The notes under the pieces: model-generated | The model's input: the letters and a program-made list of their open reading frames with translations, nothing else | Told to the model about the DNA's origin: nothing | Databases searched by the model: none | Assembly (NCBI GenBank): GCA_020846745.1 | Contig: JADLDI010000008.1 | Span: forward strand, 186,001-250,000 | Reading direction: 5' to 3' | Length of the DNA: 64,000 nucleotides | Origin: Bryobacterales bacterium | GTDB lineage: Bacteria; Acidobacteriota; Terriglobia; Bryobacterales; Bryobacteraceae | Part shown: piece by piece, positions 26,377 through 34,441 of the stretch | How the letters are laid out: each line of letters starts with the position of its first letter | Position numbering within the stretch: position 1 is the stretch's first letter | Made by a program: the position numbers and the translations under genes

Positions 26377-26378
26377 TG

Positions 26379-26395
26379 GCGAAACGAACCCAATT
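26379..26395 (+). repeat. Copy of short dispersed repeat GCGAAACGAACCCAATT
   Basis: A 17-base sequence located 2 bp after the phoD-like stop; an identical 17-mer occurs at 31040-31056 and a 13-base core at 30997-31009. Confidence 0.6.
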
Positions 26396-26426
26396 TGCCG
26401 CAAAATGAAGCAAAGAGGGTCTTTCG

Positions 26427-26897
26427 ATGCTTTCGTTGCTTCAAAAACCATTGCCGGTGGGTTCGCCGGCGCCCCCGTTTATTCTGCCTGATGAAGAGGG
26501 CACGGTCTGGGTATTGAACCTGAACCGGAACAAGTACATCGTGCTGGTTTTCTACCCGGCCGACGATACGCCCACCTGCACCACCCAGTTATGCGAATTG
26601 CGCGACAACTGGGACAAGCTGAAGGCGAAAGGCGCCTTGGTGCTGGGCGTCAATCCAGGAACGGCCGAGAGTCACAAGGCCTTTAAAGACAAGCACAAGC
26701 TGCCTTTTCCGGTCCTGGTCGATAACGGCAAGCGTATTGCAAAGATGTACAACTCGGGCGGACTGGTCGTGAAGCGGACGGTTTACGTCATCAGCAAGGA
26801 TGGCAGGATCCTGTTCGCACAGCGCGGGAAGCCGTCGGTCGACGCCATTCTGGCCGCTATTCCTGAAGAAGCCAAACAGGCTACTACCGCCGCGTAA
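26427..26897 (+). CDS. Peroxiredoxin, Bcp/AhpC-TSA family
   Basis: 156 residues. The peroxidatic site reads FYPADDTPTCTTQLCELRDN: the Cys in PTCT is the reactive one and the Cys five residues later is a likely resolving residue, as in atypical two-Cys Bcp enzymes. Downstream are LGVNPGTAESHKAFKDKHKLPFPVLVD and VKRTVYVISKDGRILF. It reduces peroxides using thioredoxin. AGAGGG lies about 8 bases before the ATG. The gene converges on the IolB-like gene with a 5-bp gap. Confidence 0.92.
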   Translation: MLSLLQKPLPVGSPAPPFILPDEEGTVWVLNLNRNKYIVLVFYPADDTPTCTTQLCELRDNWDKLKAKGALVLGVNPGTAESHKAFKDKHKLPFPVLVDNGKRIAKMYNSGGLVVKRTVYVISKDGRILFAQRGKPSVDAILAAIPEEAKQATTAA

Positions 26898-26902
26898 GCA
26901 GC

Positions 26903-27715
26903 TTACGGCTGCTTGATCCAGGCATGGTTGGGGTCGTCTTTCCACGCGCCGTAGGTCCGGCCTTCGCCCGCCAGAATCCACGTGTAGTTGAGCGTGTAGC
27001 CGGGGCAGGCCGCCACCGGGTGGTATCCGCGCGGGATCAGCACTGTGTCGCCATGCTGAACCGGGAAGGCGTAATCGAACGGTTCCGGATCGTCGGCGTT
27101 GGTGTAGAGCCGCATGAAACCAAAACCCTGCGGCGGGTCGGTCTGGAAATAGTACACCTCTTCCATCGGGACTTCGCCGTCGCCGAACCGGTCGTGTTTG
27201 TGCGGGGGACAACTGGACCAGCCACCGGGCTGGTTCACGGTCTCTCCGCAAATCAGGTGGGCGGCAGGGATGTTGTCTGCGATATGTGTGTGGACGGTGC
27301 GGGTCCAGTTGTCTTTACCGACTGACTTACTAACGATCTGTTGTCCGTCGATGACGGCTGGCTTTACGCCGCGCTTCCCAAGCGCGCCGCCGATTGTGAT
27401 GCGTGCGCCGCCGTTGAGCGACCGCAGGCTAATCTTGCACCCTGCGGGCAGGTACACCATCGGGTGGGCAGCACGCAATGACGGCCGGGCCGGAACTTCT
27501 GCCGACCATCTGCCGTCAGGACCTTCGCAAGCCACTTCGTAAGCTCCGGTGTAGGAATCGAGCGACAATTCCTCTTCGCCCGACTCAAAGCTGTACTCCG
27601 ATAGCGAACCGCCCAGTTCGGCGATGGTGAACGAGAGATACTTCAACCCGCCGCCCCGCTTCACGATCGGGTAAATTCCGGGCCGAGTGCCGGGACTTTT
27701 GAAGTGCAGTTGCAT
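26903..27715 (-). CDS. iolB: 5-deoxy-glucuronate isomerase (IolB) family protein
   Basis: 270 residues, the usual IolB size. IolB converts 5-deoxy-D-glucuronate to 2-deoxy-5-keto-D-gluconate in inositol breakdown. The bicupin features are visible: PGGWSSCPPHKHDR with metal-ligand histidines, MEEVYYFQTDPPQGFGFMRLY, and GDTVLIPRGYHPV AACPGY. The start MQLHFKSPG at 27715 fits the family; a frame open to 27772 adds unrelated residues. No other inositol genes are in the window, so in vivo it may act alone or on a related sugar acid. Confidence 0.88.
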   Translation of the reverse strand: MQLHFKSPGTRPGIYPIVKRGGGLKYLSFTIAELGGSLSEYSFESGEEELSLDSYTGAYEVACEGPDGRWSAEVPARPSLRAAHPMVYLPAGCKISLRSLNGGARITIGGALGKRGVKPAVIDGQQIVSKSVGKDNWTRTVHTHIADNIPAAHLICGETVNQPGGWSSCPPHKHDRFGDGEVPMEEVYYFQTDPPQGFGFMRLYTNADDPEPFDYAFPVQHGDTVLIPRGYHPVAACPGYTLNYTWILAGEGRTYGAWKDDPNHAWIKQP

Positions 27716-27837
27716 CGGAATTAGTATAGGCTCACGGCGTGGGCCTGCGGCGGCCCGCCAGCGAAACTGCAATCAAGAGGAGCCCCACGAGCATCCACAC
27801 CGCTGGTACAAGATCACCAGTGCCCAGGAAACGAAGC

Positions 27838-27862
27838 AGCCGCATAGGGCCACTATGCGGCT
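27838..27862. other. Perfect 10-bp hairpin in intergenic gap
   Basis: AGCCGCATAG and CTATGCGGCT flank a 5-base loop in the 220-bp gap between the IolB-like gene and the small exported protein gene. Neither side has a T run, so it is not a classic terminator. It could be an operator or a terminator for the small gene on the minus strand. Confidence 0.5.
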
Positions 27863-27935
27863 GAAGTTCGATGAGCGGAATAGGGGATCGGTTTTAGCCG
27901 ATGAGTACTGTCGGCAAAACCAAAGCACTACATTG

Positions 27936-28181
27936 TTAGCTCTTCTTAGCGCCCGACTTGCTCTTTCTCGTCGGGTCATGCTGCCAGCAGTACTGCTTGC
28001 CGGCTTGGGCTTTGCGTTTGCATTGATCGCCATCCGCCGTCTTGGCAATGCACTGGTTGGCGACAGGTGTGGACGCCCCCTTTTTGGCAGTACCGGCCTT
28101 GGTGTTATCGGCGGCGGGCGCGGCGATGAGGGCTGTTGCGAGAGCGGCGGCGACAAATATACGAAGGAAGAAGCGCTTCAT
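27936..28181 (-). CDS. Small exported protein with C-x(8)-C-x(10)-C-x2-H motif
   Basis: 81 residues. A signal peptide (MKRFFLRIFVAAALATALIAAPAAD) is followed by a Lys/Ala-rich stretch and the motif CIAKTADGDQCKRKA..KQYCWQH. This Cys/His pattern matches a small, widespread zinc-binding-like motif usually seen in cytoplasmic proteins (DUF5763-like); here it is exported. The tail is rich in Lys and Ser. Partner and function are unknown. The TadG-like gene lies 26 bp further on the same strand, upstream genes first. Confidence 0.7.
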   Translation of the reverse strand: MKRFFLRIFVAAALATALIAAPAADNTKAGTAKKGASTPVANQCIAKTADGDQCKRKAQAGKQYCWQHDPTRKSKSGAKKS

Positions 28182-28207
28182 GGTGCGCTAGTATACCAGC
28201 CGCGGTC

Positions 28208-29689
28208 CTATTGCGAGAAGCGTAGAACTTCCGACGCGATTCGGACGAACGCCTGGTTTAGTTGGGCTGGTGTCGGCGAGTAAATGTAAATCCCCTCTGC
28301 CGCCGTGTTGTCGTAGATCGGGCTCGCCGAATCGTTCGCAATGCGCCTCAGGAGCGTTTCTTCCGCTTCGCCGGTGCCGCCCAGGCCGATGCAGTAGATA
28401 ACCGTCGTAATGTCCGGGTTGAGCACTTTCTGCCGGATTCGGGCGGCGGCGTTGTCGACGGCGTTGATCGACGCCATTTCCAGATTGTCGCCAGACAGTT
28501 TTGCCTTGCCAGGGTAGGATCCCCCACTGTTGGTCGTCACCGTCTTATAGCCGTAGATGGAATTTCCGTAGGTGTCTGTATTCGGTATGTACGCGATGTC
28601 ATTGCCTACCTGACTAGTGCCGGATCGCCAGTAACAGTCATCGCTCGCGCTCTTCGCGGCTCCTGTGTAGCCGATTGGATTCGTAACGAACGCATCGGTC
28701 CCGTCGAAGGGGAAGGAATCCGCAGTCGTCTTCATCAAACCGTACAGCCCCCCGGAAGTCGTTTTCGCAATGTATCCGCGGTATTTTTCAGTGACCGGGT
28801 TCCAGGACGCCTGATAGTAATACTTGCTGTTGACCCAGTCGTAGCAATGACTCTTGCTGGTGCCGAGTGTATCGACAGGCCAATCCGCAGTCAGCGTGTT
28901 CGGTTGTCCGTCCGTGAAGAAAACGATCACGTTTAGCGCTCCTGGCTCGTTTATCGCGACGAGTTGTTGATAGGCGTGCCAAAGCGCTTGAGCTGATCCG
29001 GTGCCGCCGCTGCAACCGCCCGGATCGAGCTGGCTTAAGACGCTGGACAGCGATGGACTGTCTTTGAAGTTGACGATCGGAGCATAGTCTACCCGGTCTG
29101 ACCCGCCAAAGCTGATCAAACCCACTCGATCGCGTCCGTTCGCAAAAAGATCCACAAACGTAACAGCGGCGTTTTCGACATCGTCGCAGGCGCCCGCGGT
29201 CTCAAGCGAACCCGACCGGTCAAGCACCAGCATTACATTAACATCGCGCCGCGACGCTTGCCCGGATGCACTCACCTTTAACTCGCGGCCCGACGAACCC
29301 CAGCCCAGAATTCGGGTGAAATACGCCGGCGAGTTCACCGTGGCTGATACCGTGACTTTCCTGACCTTGTATTGGGTCTCGTCGAAGGTAATGCTTACTG
29401 TTTTTCCCGTCGTGCCGAGCAACCCGTTCGGGAAGTTTGCGTCGAAGTAACGCTGCGCTCGCGCGATTGCGTTCGTTTGCTGTTGCGAAGAGTTGGAACC
29501 GACGGCCAGGGTCCGCGCCGAGCCCAGCGCCGCGGCGTCAACTGCCATGGCTAACCGGGCCCGCACGGCATACATGAGCCCGGCGTCGATCGCGAGCCCA
29601 ACCATTGGTATGAGAAAAACGAGCGCAAGTGCCGTAAAGATCACAACAAAACCCTTGCGCCGACACAGTTTAGAAAATGACGCGGGCAT
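28208..29689 (-). CDS. TadG-like pilus-assembly protein with von Willebrand A domain
   Basis: 493 residues from the ATG at 29689. The N-terminus has a single membrane segment GFVVIFTALALVFLIPMVGLAIDAG followed by the TadE/G-type helix (YAVRARLAMAVDAAALGSAR). A VWA domain follows with MIDAS motif DRSGS (VMLVLDRSGSLE, about residue 158-170) and a later FFTDGQPN. It is rich in Tyr, Ser and Gly. In Tad/Flp systems, TadG anchors or organises the pilus in the envelope. It overlaps the preceding TadE-like gene by 20 bases (start at 29698 is also possible). Confidence 0.8.
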   Translation of the reverse strand: MPASFSKLCRRKGFVVIFTALALVFLIPMVGLAIDAGLMYAVRARLAMAVDAAALGSARTLAVGSNSSQQQTNAIARAQRYFDANFPNGLLGTTGKTVSITFDETQYKVRKVTVSATVNSPAYFTRILGWGSSGRELKVSASGQASRRDVNVMLVLDRSGSLETAGACDDVENAAVTFVDLFANGRDRVGLISFGGSDRVDYAPIVNFKDSPSLSSVLSQLDPGGCSGGTGSAQALWHAYQQLVAINEPGALNVIVFFTDGQPNTLTADWPVDTLGTSKSHCYDWVNSKYYYQASWNPVTEKYRGYIAKTTSGGLYGLMKTTADSFPFDGTDAFVTNPIGYTGAAKSASDDCYWRSGTSQVGNDIAYIPNTDTYGNSIYGYKTVTTNSGGSYPGKAKLSGDNLEMASINAVDNAAARIRQKVLNPDITTVIYCIGLGGTGEAEETLLRRIANDSASPIYDNTAAEGIYIYSPTPAQLNQAFVRIASEVLRFSQ

Positions 29690-30332
29690 AGACACCATCC
29701 GTGTTCGGACTGTAAGATTGCGAGAAGTTCCAGCCGACCGACTTGAAATAGCCCTCCACGAGATATGCTGTCTCTCCACCAGTCATTCCCGTGAGCACTG
29801 AAGTGAACCCAGTCGTCGCGGCCGTTGAATTCGTTAGATAATTGGCAGGCAGAATTTCGCCCTTCTTAAATCCGCTACTCGCATCGTCTGCGGCGAGAAC
29901 GATACTGGCAGCCGGCGTGGCGAAAGCACTTGAACGCAATGAGCTGTTGCCAATCACGTATCGTTGCGTGACCACTGCCTTGTTGTTATTGGTGCAAGCG
30001 CTGACGGTCACGCCACCGGCCGTGCACTGTGCGTCGGTGATGTACTCGATACGCGAAAGGATCAAGACCCCGTCCCCTCCGTTTGCGGTCATCCCCAAAC
30101 CCGATGCCAATCGGACCGCCAAATCAGTGCTGGCCGCGAGCGAGAAATCGAGGTTGCGCACGTAAAGATGTCCAATGTCGCGGACAATCTGTGACACCTG
30201 TACCGCGCGGCTGAGATTAAAGCCGAGGTTCACCGTGCCGAATAGCAATGGAAGCAGGACGGCGGCTACCAGCGCAAACTCCACCAGGCTCGAACCGCGT
30301 TGAAGCCCCTTGCGGGCACGAACTATTTGCAT
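29670..30332 (-). CDS. TadE-like pseudopilin
   Basis: 220 residues. The TadE pattern is clear: RGSSLVEFALVAAVLLPLLFGTVNLGFNLSRAV, with a glutamate five residues into the hydrophobic segment as in type IV-like prepilins. The rest is a periplasmic domain with a Cys pair (QCTAGGVTVSAC). It overlaps the upstream TadE-like gene by 10 bases and the downstream TadG-like gene by 20. Confidence 0.8.
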   Translation of the reverse strand: MQIVRARKGLQRGSSLVEFALVAAVLLPLLFGTVNLGFNLSRAVQVSQIVRDIGHLYVRNLDFSLAASTDLAVRLASGLGMTANGGDGVLILSRIEYITDAQCTAGGVTVSACTNNNKAVVTQRYVIGNSSLRSSAFATPAASIVLAADDASSGFKKGEILPANYLTNSTAATTGFTSVLTGMTGGETAYLVEGYFKSVGWNFSQSYSPNTDGVYARVIF

Positions 30333-30805
30333 GGCGCCGACGCTCCTGCCCCCAGCCCTTCCAGACGGTCGGAACTACGTACCGTGATGGTGAAGGGAGA
30401 GGCTGTGAATAAAAGGGGAGCCATCCATGAGTATGGGTAGCCTTCCACCGACACTTCCACCAGGTTGCCGGGAGAGTTAGCAGTGGAACTGGTCAACTCG
30501 GTAAAGGTGAGCGGGTTGTAATACCGGACCTTGATGTACGCTTGTTTGGTTGCACCGTTCAGAAATCCCATAGCTTGAGTAGTGACGATGTCTTTGATCG
30601 AAGCGTCCTGGCATTTGCCGGGTTGTAATTGGTAGGTAATGGCATATCGTGTTCCTTCCCGGACCGCGTGCTGCATGGTTACGCGGAGGAAATGGGCAAA
30701 GGCGAAGTCAGCTATGCCGAGAATGAGTGCCATTAGCGGGATGAACACCAATGCCGATTCGACAAATGTATTGCCAGCCCGGCGATGGTGTTGGAGGCGT
30801 TGCAT
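30323..30805 (-). CDS. TadE-like pseudopilin, first gene of the group
   Basis: 160 residues. NTFVESALVFIPLMALILGIADFAFAHF is the TadE-type prepilin segment (Glu after FV). The helix continues into TMQHAVREGTRYAI, typical of the family. It starts a three-gene TadE-TadE-TadG operon on the minus strand. No TadA ATPase, Flp pilin, RcpA secretin or prepilin peptidase is encoded in the window. Confidence 0.8.
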   Translation of the reverse strand: MQRLQHHRRAGNTFVESALVFIPLMALILGIADFAFAHFLRVTMQHAVREGTRYAITYQLQPGKCQDASIKDIVTTQAMGFLNGATKQAYIKVRYYNPLTFTELTSSTANSPGNLVEVSVEGYPYSWMAPLLFTASPFTITVRSSDRLEGLGAGASAPCK

Positions 30806-30996
30806 GCAATCCCTTAGCGTTTATCGGCAGAACTCGGCAACGTATTAGCATCGAGCGCCGGTTTCCTCACCTGAGGGCGCGTGTTTGTTGCCTTACTCCT
30901 GGTGCAATCGTGGGCTACCACTTTCAGCGTTCAGGGGCATAGTGAACCGCATCATTAATAAACGTCAATGTAACCGGCGAAAATTCAGCCGAAATT

Positions 30997-31009
30997 GCGA
31001 AACGAACCC
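30997..31009 (+). repeat. Core copy of dispersed repeat GCGAAACGAACCC
   Basis: Thirteen bases shared with the copies at 26379 and 31040. It lies in the 284-bp gap before the CmoB-like methyltransferase gene, which otherwise shows no gene. Confidence 0.5.
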
Positions 31010-31039
31010 CTCTCCCAACGGGGTTGTCACCCCCGCCGT

Positions 31040-31056
31040 GCGAAACGAACCCAATT
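31040..31056 (+). repeat. Copy of short dispersed repeat GCGAAACGAACCCAATT
   Basis: Identical over 17 bases to the copy at 26379-26395, in the same orientation. Reading through it creates a spurious N-terminal extension of the downstream gene. Confidence 0.6.
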
Positions 31057-31089
31057 CGTCTGACCACCCCGCCCGTCTATCCTGAAACA

Positions 31090-32391
31090 GTGAACCGCGA
31101 TGCGCGCAAGAACCTGGACTGGTCAGGGCAGTTGAACCTTACCGGGTGGTATCACTCGTTCGAACTGCCCGATGGCCGTTTCACAGAAGGTGTTCAGTCG
31201 CTCCGCTACCAGCGGGACCGTTATGCACGATTCCCCATTCCGGCCCGCCTCGATGGCAAGCGCCTGCTCGATATCGGCGCCTGGGATGGCTGGTTCAGCT
31301 TCGAAGCCGAAAAGCACGGCGCCGCCGTAACAGCTGTCGACTGTATCGAAGTTGCCAACTTCCAGCAGGTCCGCCGGTTGCTGAACTCGTCAGTGGACTA
31401 CCGGATTCACGACGTCTTCGACCTGCCATCGCTCGGCTGGGAGCCGTTCGACTACGTCTTCTTTCTCGGCATTCTCTACCACCTCCGCCATCCGCTGCTC
31501 GCGCTGGAGATCGTCTGCAGCCTAACGGCAGATACGGCGATTGTGGAATCGCTGGTCACTGACGCTCCCGACTGGGAAGCGCACAAAGACCAGATGCCCA
31601 CGCTCGAGTTTTACGAAACCGACGAACTGGGCGGGCATATGGATAACTGGTTCGGACCGAGCGTGACGGCGTTGCTGGGGATGTGCCGGGCGGCGGGCTT
31701 CGCGCGGGTGGAGTTGCTGCATACGGCCGATAACCAGGCGCAGGTGGCTTGTTATCGCCAATGGCTGCCGGTGGCAGAACGCGAACCGGCGCCGGAATTG
31801 CTCGCCGCCATTCATACGCGAACCGGAGGCATCAACGTATCGGCCCGGCGCGACGATTATATTGGCGTCAGGTTTCGGAGTGCCCGGGCCGCCATGGCGC
31901 GGCCTCATGTGCAGTTTCAGATCGGGCCCTACGGCGCGCACACCGTCTATTTAAAACGGCACAACGACGGAACGTGGGAGGCGAATGCGCGGGTGCCATT
32001 GGGGTTGGCCCCCGGATGGCACGATGTGCGCATCCGAACGGAATCGGGCTGGAGCAATGCGGCGCCGCTCGCCGTAGATCTGCCGCTGCCGGAGACGGAC
32101 TTCGAAATCACCGGGGTAGCTGACGGGGCCACGTGGCAACCGGGACTGATCTCGAGCGGGCATGTTGCGCTGTGGGTGCGCGGGCTGCCGCGGAATGCAG
32201 ACATGGGGAACATACGCATCGCTGTAGGCGACGAAAAGCTGACCATTCAATACGTCCAGGCCGGCGGTCCAGAAGATGTTCGCCAGATCAACGCCTCCTG
32301 CGGGGCACACATTGCCGGCGGCGCGGCGACGCTGGAAGTCTCACTGGCCGGTATAGCGTCAGCAGCCCGTTATGCAGTAACAATCGCGTGA
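31090..32391 (+). CDS. CmoB/DUF1698-like methyltransferase with C-terminal Ig/TIG-like domains
   Basis: 433 residues from the GTG at 31090; a frame open to 31024 would translate a dispersed repeat and is rejected. The opening WSGQLNLTGWYHSFELPDG and motif I LLDIGAWDGWFSFEAEK (59-75), then YVFFLGILYHLRHPLLALE, are like the tRNA wobble-uridine CmoB-type and related small-molecule methyltransferases. From about residue 240 there are two beta-rich repeats; the second contains VALWVRGLPRNADMGNIRIAVG and QINASC...GGAATLEVSLAG, matching the tail of the methyltransferase at 3419-4711. This tail makes a tRNA substrate less likely. Confidence 0.7.
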   Translation: MNRDARKNLDWSGQLNLTGWYHSFELPDGRFTEGVQSLRYQRDRYARFPIPARLDGKRLLDIGAWDGWFSFEAEKHGAAVTAVDCIEVANFQQVRRLLNSSVDYRIHDVFDLPSLGWEPFDYVFFLGILYHLRHPLLALEIVCSLTADTAIVESLVTDAPDWEAHKDQMPTLEFYETDELGGHMDNWFGPSVTALLGMCRAAGFARVELLHTADNQAQVACYRQWLPVAEREPAPELLAAIHTRTGGINVSARRDDYIGVRFRSARAAMARPHVQFQIGPYGAHTVYLKRHNDGTWEANARVPLGLAPGWHDVRIRTESGWSNAAPLAVDLPLPETDFEITGVADGATWQPGLISSGHVALWVRGLPRNADMGNIRIAVGDEKLTIQYVQAGGPEDVRQINASCGAHIAGGAATLEVSLAGIASAARYAVTIA

Positions 32392-32433
32392 AGCGAAACG
32401 CCTTCGGATCGAAACGCGTCGGCTACACTAGGG

Positions 32434-33510
32434 ATGACCATGCGTACACGGCGCGAGATGTTGCTCGGATCGCTCACGTTCCCCTTCGCTTCTCCGGCCC
32501 AGGAAGTACCGAACCCGCGAATCGTTGTGGACACGTTCGAGGTTGTAGCTCCCGTCACTGTAGTCGACGCGCAGGGCAAATATGTGAACGGACTCGAGGC
32601 CAAGGACTTTGTCCTGTATGACATGGATAAGAGCCAGGAAATCCGGATGGACGTCAGCTTCGTCCCGATTTCGCTGGTGGTAGCCATTCAGGCTAACGAG
32701 GCCGTAGAACCCGTACTGCCCGCGATCAAGAAGCTTGGACCGCTGCTTGAGAACCTGGTGATCGGTCAGGCGGGTGAGGCGGCTATCCTTAAGTTCGACC
32801 ACCGCATCAAGGAGATCACGAACGGTTTCACCAGCGACGGCAAGCTGTTCACCAAAGCGCTGCAGGGCATTATTCCCGGCAGTTCTACCAGCGCCATGAT
32901 CGATACGGTGTTTGAAGCCACACGCATGCTTCGCCGCCGGCCGAATAACCAGCGGCGCATTCTGCTGCTGATCGCCGAAACGCAGGACAAAGGCAGCGAA
33001 GGGCGTTTGCGTGAGGCGCTGCTGTCGGCCCAGGTGAACAACATCATTGTTTATTCGATCAACATCAACCGTTTCATCACCACGATTTCCAAGAAGATGC
33101 CGCCTCCGCGGCTCGATCCGCTGCCGCCCGGCGCGCGGCCAGTGCCGCCGGGGGCTCCGCTGACACCGAACACGACGGCGGCGCTAAGCGGATATCAGGG
33201 TGCGGCGGGCAACGTCGTTCCGCTGTTTGTCGAGATGTTCAAGCAGGTGAAGGGCATCTTCGTACCGAACCCGTTGGAGGTATTCACCCAGTACACGGGC
33301 GGGCACGAGTACTCGTTCATCAACCAGCGGACGCTGGAAGAGGTGGTTAGCAGTTTAGGGGAAGAACTGCATAGCCAGTATCTGCTGAGTTATCGCCCGA
33401 ACACACAGGACCAGGGTGGCTGGCACGACATCCGCGTAGTGGTGGCGCGGCCGAATCTGAAAGTGCGAACGCGTCCGGGATACTGGATGGCGTCGCGTCC
33501 GAACGGGTAG
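32434..33510 (+). CDS. VWFA-related exported protein, acidobacterial type
   Basis: 358 residues. A Tat-like start MRTRREMLLGSLTFPF is followed by the pattern of the acidobacterial VWFA-related family: VDTFEVVAPVTVVDAQGKYVNGLEAKDFVLYDM, then a VWA-like fold (ISLVVAIQANE in place of a strict DxSxS MIDAS), a ILLLIAETQDKGSEG segment and the end LSYRPNTQDQGGWHDIRV. The MIDAS serines are lost, so metal-dependent ligand binding may be weak. A Pro-rich insert lies near residues 222-245. Function of the family is unknown. It supports an Acidobacterial origin of the window. Confidence 0.85.
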   Translation: MTMRTRREMLLGSLTFPFASPAQEVPNPRIVVDTFEVVAPVTVVDAQGKYVNGLEAKDFVLYDMDKSQEIRMDVSFVPISLVVAIQANEAVEPVLPAIKKLGPLLENLVIGQAGEAAILKFDHRIKEITNGFTSDGKLFTKALQGIIPGSSTSAMIDTVFEATRMLRRRPNNQRRILLLIAETQDKGSEGRLREALLSAQVNNIIVYSININRFITTISKKMPPPRLDPLPPGARPVPPGAPLTPNTTAALSGYQGAAGNVVPLFVEMFKQVKGIFVPNPLEVFTQYTGGHEYSFINQRTLEEVVSSLGEELHSQYLLSYRPNTQDQGGWHDIRVVVARPNLKVRTRPGYWMASRPNG

Positions 33511-33652
33511 GATACTCGGTTTACCTTTTCTTCGCGTCGCTTGCCGGATCGTACACCGGGGCGTTTGTTTACGTACAAAATCGTTTAGTTAACCGTGTAC
33601 GGCCACGACCCTCCCATGATAGGATCGTCGGTAGGAGGCTCTCTCACTGGGA

Positions 33653-34330
33653 ATGACTAAGTCCATAGCCACTACTGTCCTCGCGGTAAGCGCACTCGCG
33701 ACGAGCGCGTTGGCTGCCAACTCCGTGCAAGGCGAATACATCGAAGCGCGTACCGCCGACGTATTCACCGGCGCTTGTTTTGCTAACTCCGAGGTGGGCT
33801 CGGTCGGCCAGTTGGCCGTCATGGGCTGGCGTGTCGGCAAGGGTTCTTTTAATGGCGTGAATCTCGATGGCTTGTCGGTTGTGGGTGTTCTGAAGGCAAG
33901 CAACACGCTGGGCGACGTTCACACCTCTGCTTACCCCGTCAAATCTGTTCTGATTGTCGATGAGCGCGCCAACGTTGAACAGCGGCTCGCCTTACAAGCT
34001 TTTGCGAAGCGCATGGGCGGCGACCTCTTGCAGGACGTCGTGAAGGTAACCTACGCTCCCGTCGACTTCCAGATCGAAGAAAACAATGTGCACAACGCCA
34101 CGGCGAAGCTGACGGCCGGATCGCTCGCGACGATCGAAACGCGGGCGCTGGGCAAGAAAGACCACATCTGTTCGAACGAAGAAGTATGGTATCTGCCGCT
34201 AACGAAGGTTGGCCATGCGATGCCCGCCTACACGCTTGCCCACAATTACAAGGGCGACGGTTTGGGTGGCACATGGTCCAGCCCGGATAAGCGTAGCGCC
34301 TTCGTGGCCACGTTTCAGTTGAACGACTAA
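33653..34330 (+). CDS. DUF1326-family secreted protein
   Basis: 225 residues with a Sec signal ending near ALA-AN (22). The mature part starts VQGEYIEARTADVFTGACFANSEVG, the hallmark of DUF1326 proteins, and includes LDGLSVVGVLKASNTLGD and a Cys near residue 178 (HICSNEEVWY). The function is unknown; neighbours often include membrane DoxX/MauE proteins, as here. TAGGAGG lies 15 bases before the ATG, rather far. A strong terminator follows 45 bp after the stop. Confidence 0.8.
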   Translation: MTKSIATTVLAVSALATSALAANSVQGEYIEARTADVFTGACFANSEVGSVGQLAVMGWRVGKGSFNGVNLDGLSVVGVLKASNTLGDVHTSAYPVKSVLIVDERANVEQRLALQAFAKRMGGDLLQDVVKVTYAPVDFQIEENNVHNATAKLTAGSLATIETRALGKKDHICSNEEVWYLPLTKVGHAMPAYTLAHNYKGDGLGGTWSSPDKRSAFVATFQLND

Positions 34331-34375
34331 GTTTCTTTTCCTGGTTTTTCGTCCACTCCTCCGTGAACGATCCTT

Positions 34376-34406
34376 GGGGCAGAGCTTCCGGCTCTGCCCC
34401 TTTCTT
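34376..34406 (+). terminator. Rho-independent terminator after DUF1326 gene
   Basis: A perfect 10-bp stem GGGGCAGAGC/GCTCTGCCCC with a TTCCG loop is followed by TTTCTT. It can also serve the convergent gene to its right in part. Confidence 0.9.
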
Positions 34407-34441
34407 GCATGTGGAGTGGTGAAAAAATGGGATCGTGGGCA

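Noticed and set aside
27742..27858. 37-codon frame on the minus strand with one hydrophobic helix and basic tail, PEP-CTERM-like end
   Set aside because: Too short, no ribosome site, and overlaps a hairpin; a PEP-CTERM anchor without a preceding domain cannot be supported.
31024..31089. N-terminal extension of the CmoB-like methyltransferase
   Set aside because: It translates a dispersed DNA repeat (CETNPI-like), which is a common annotation artefact.
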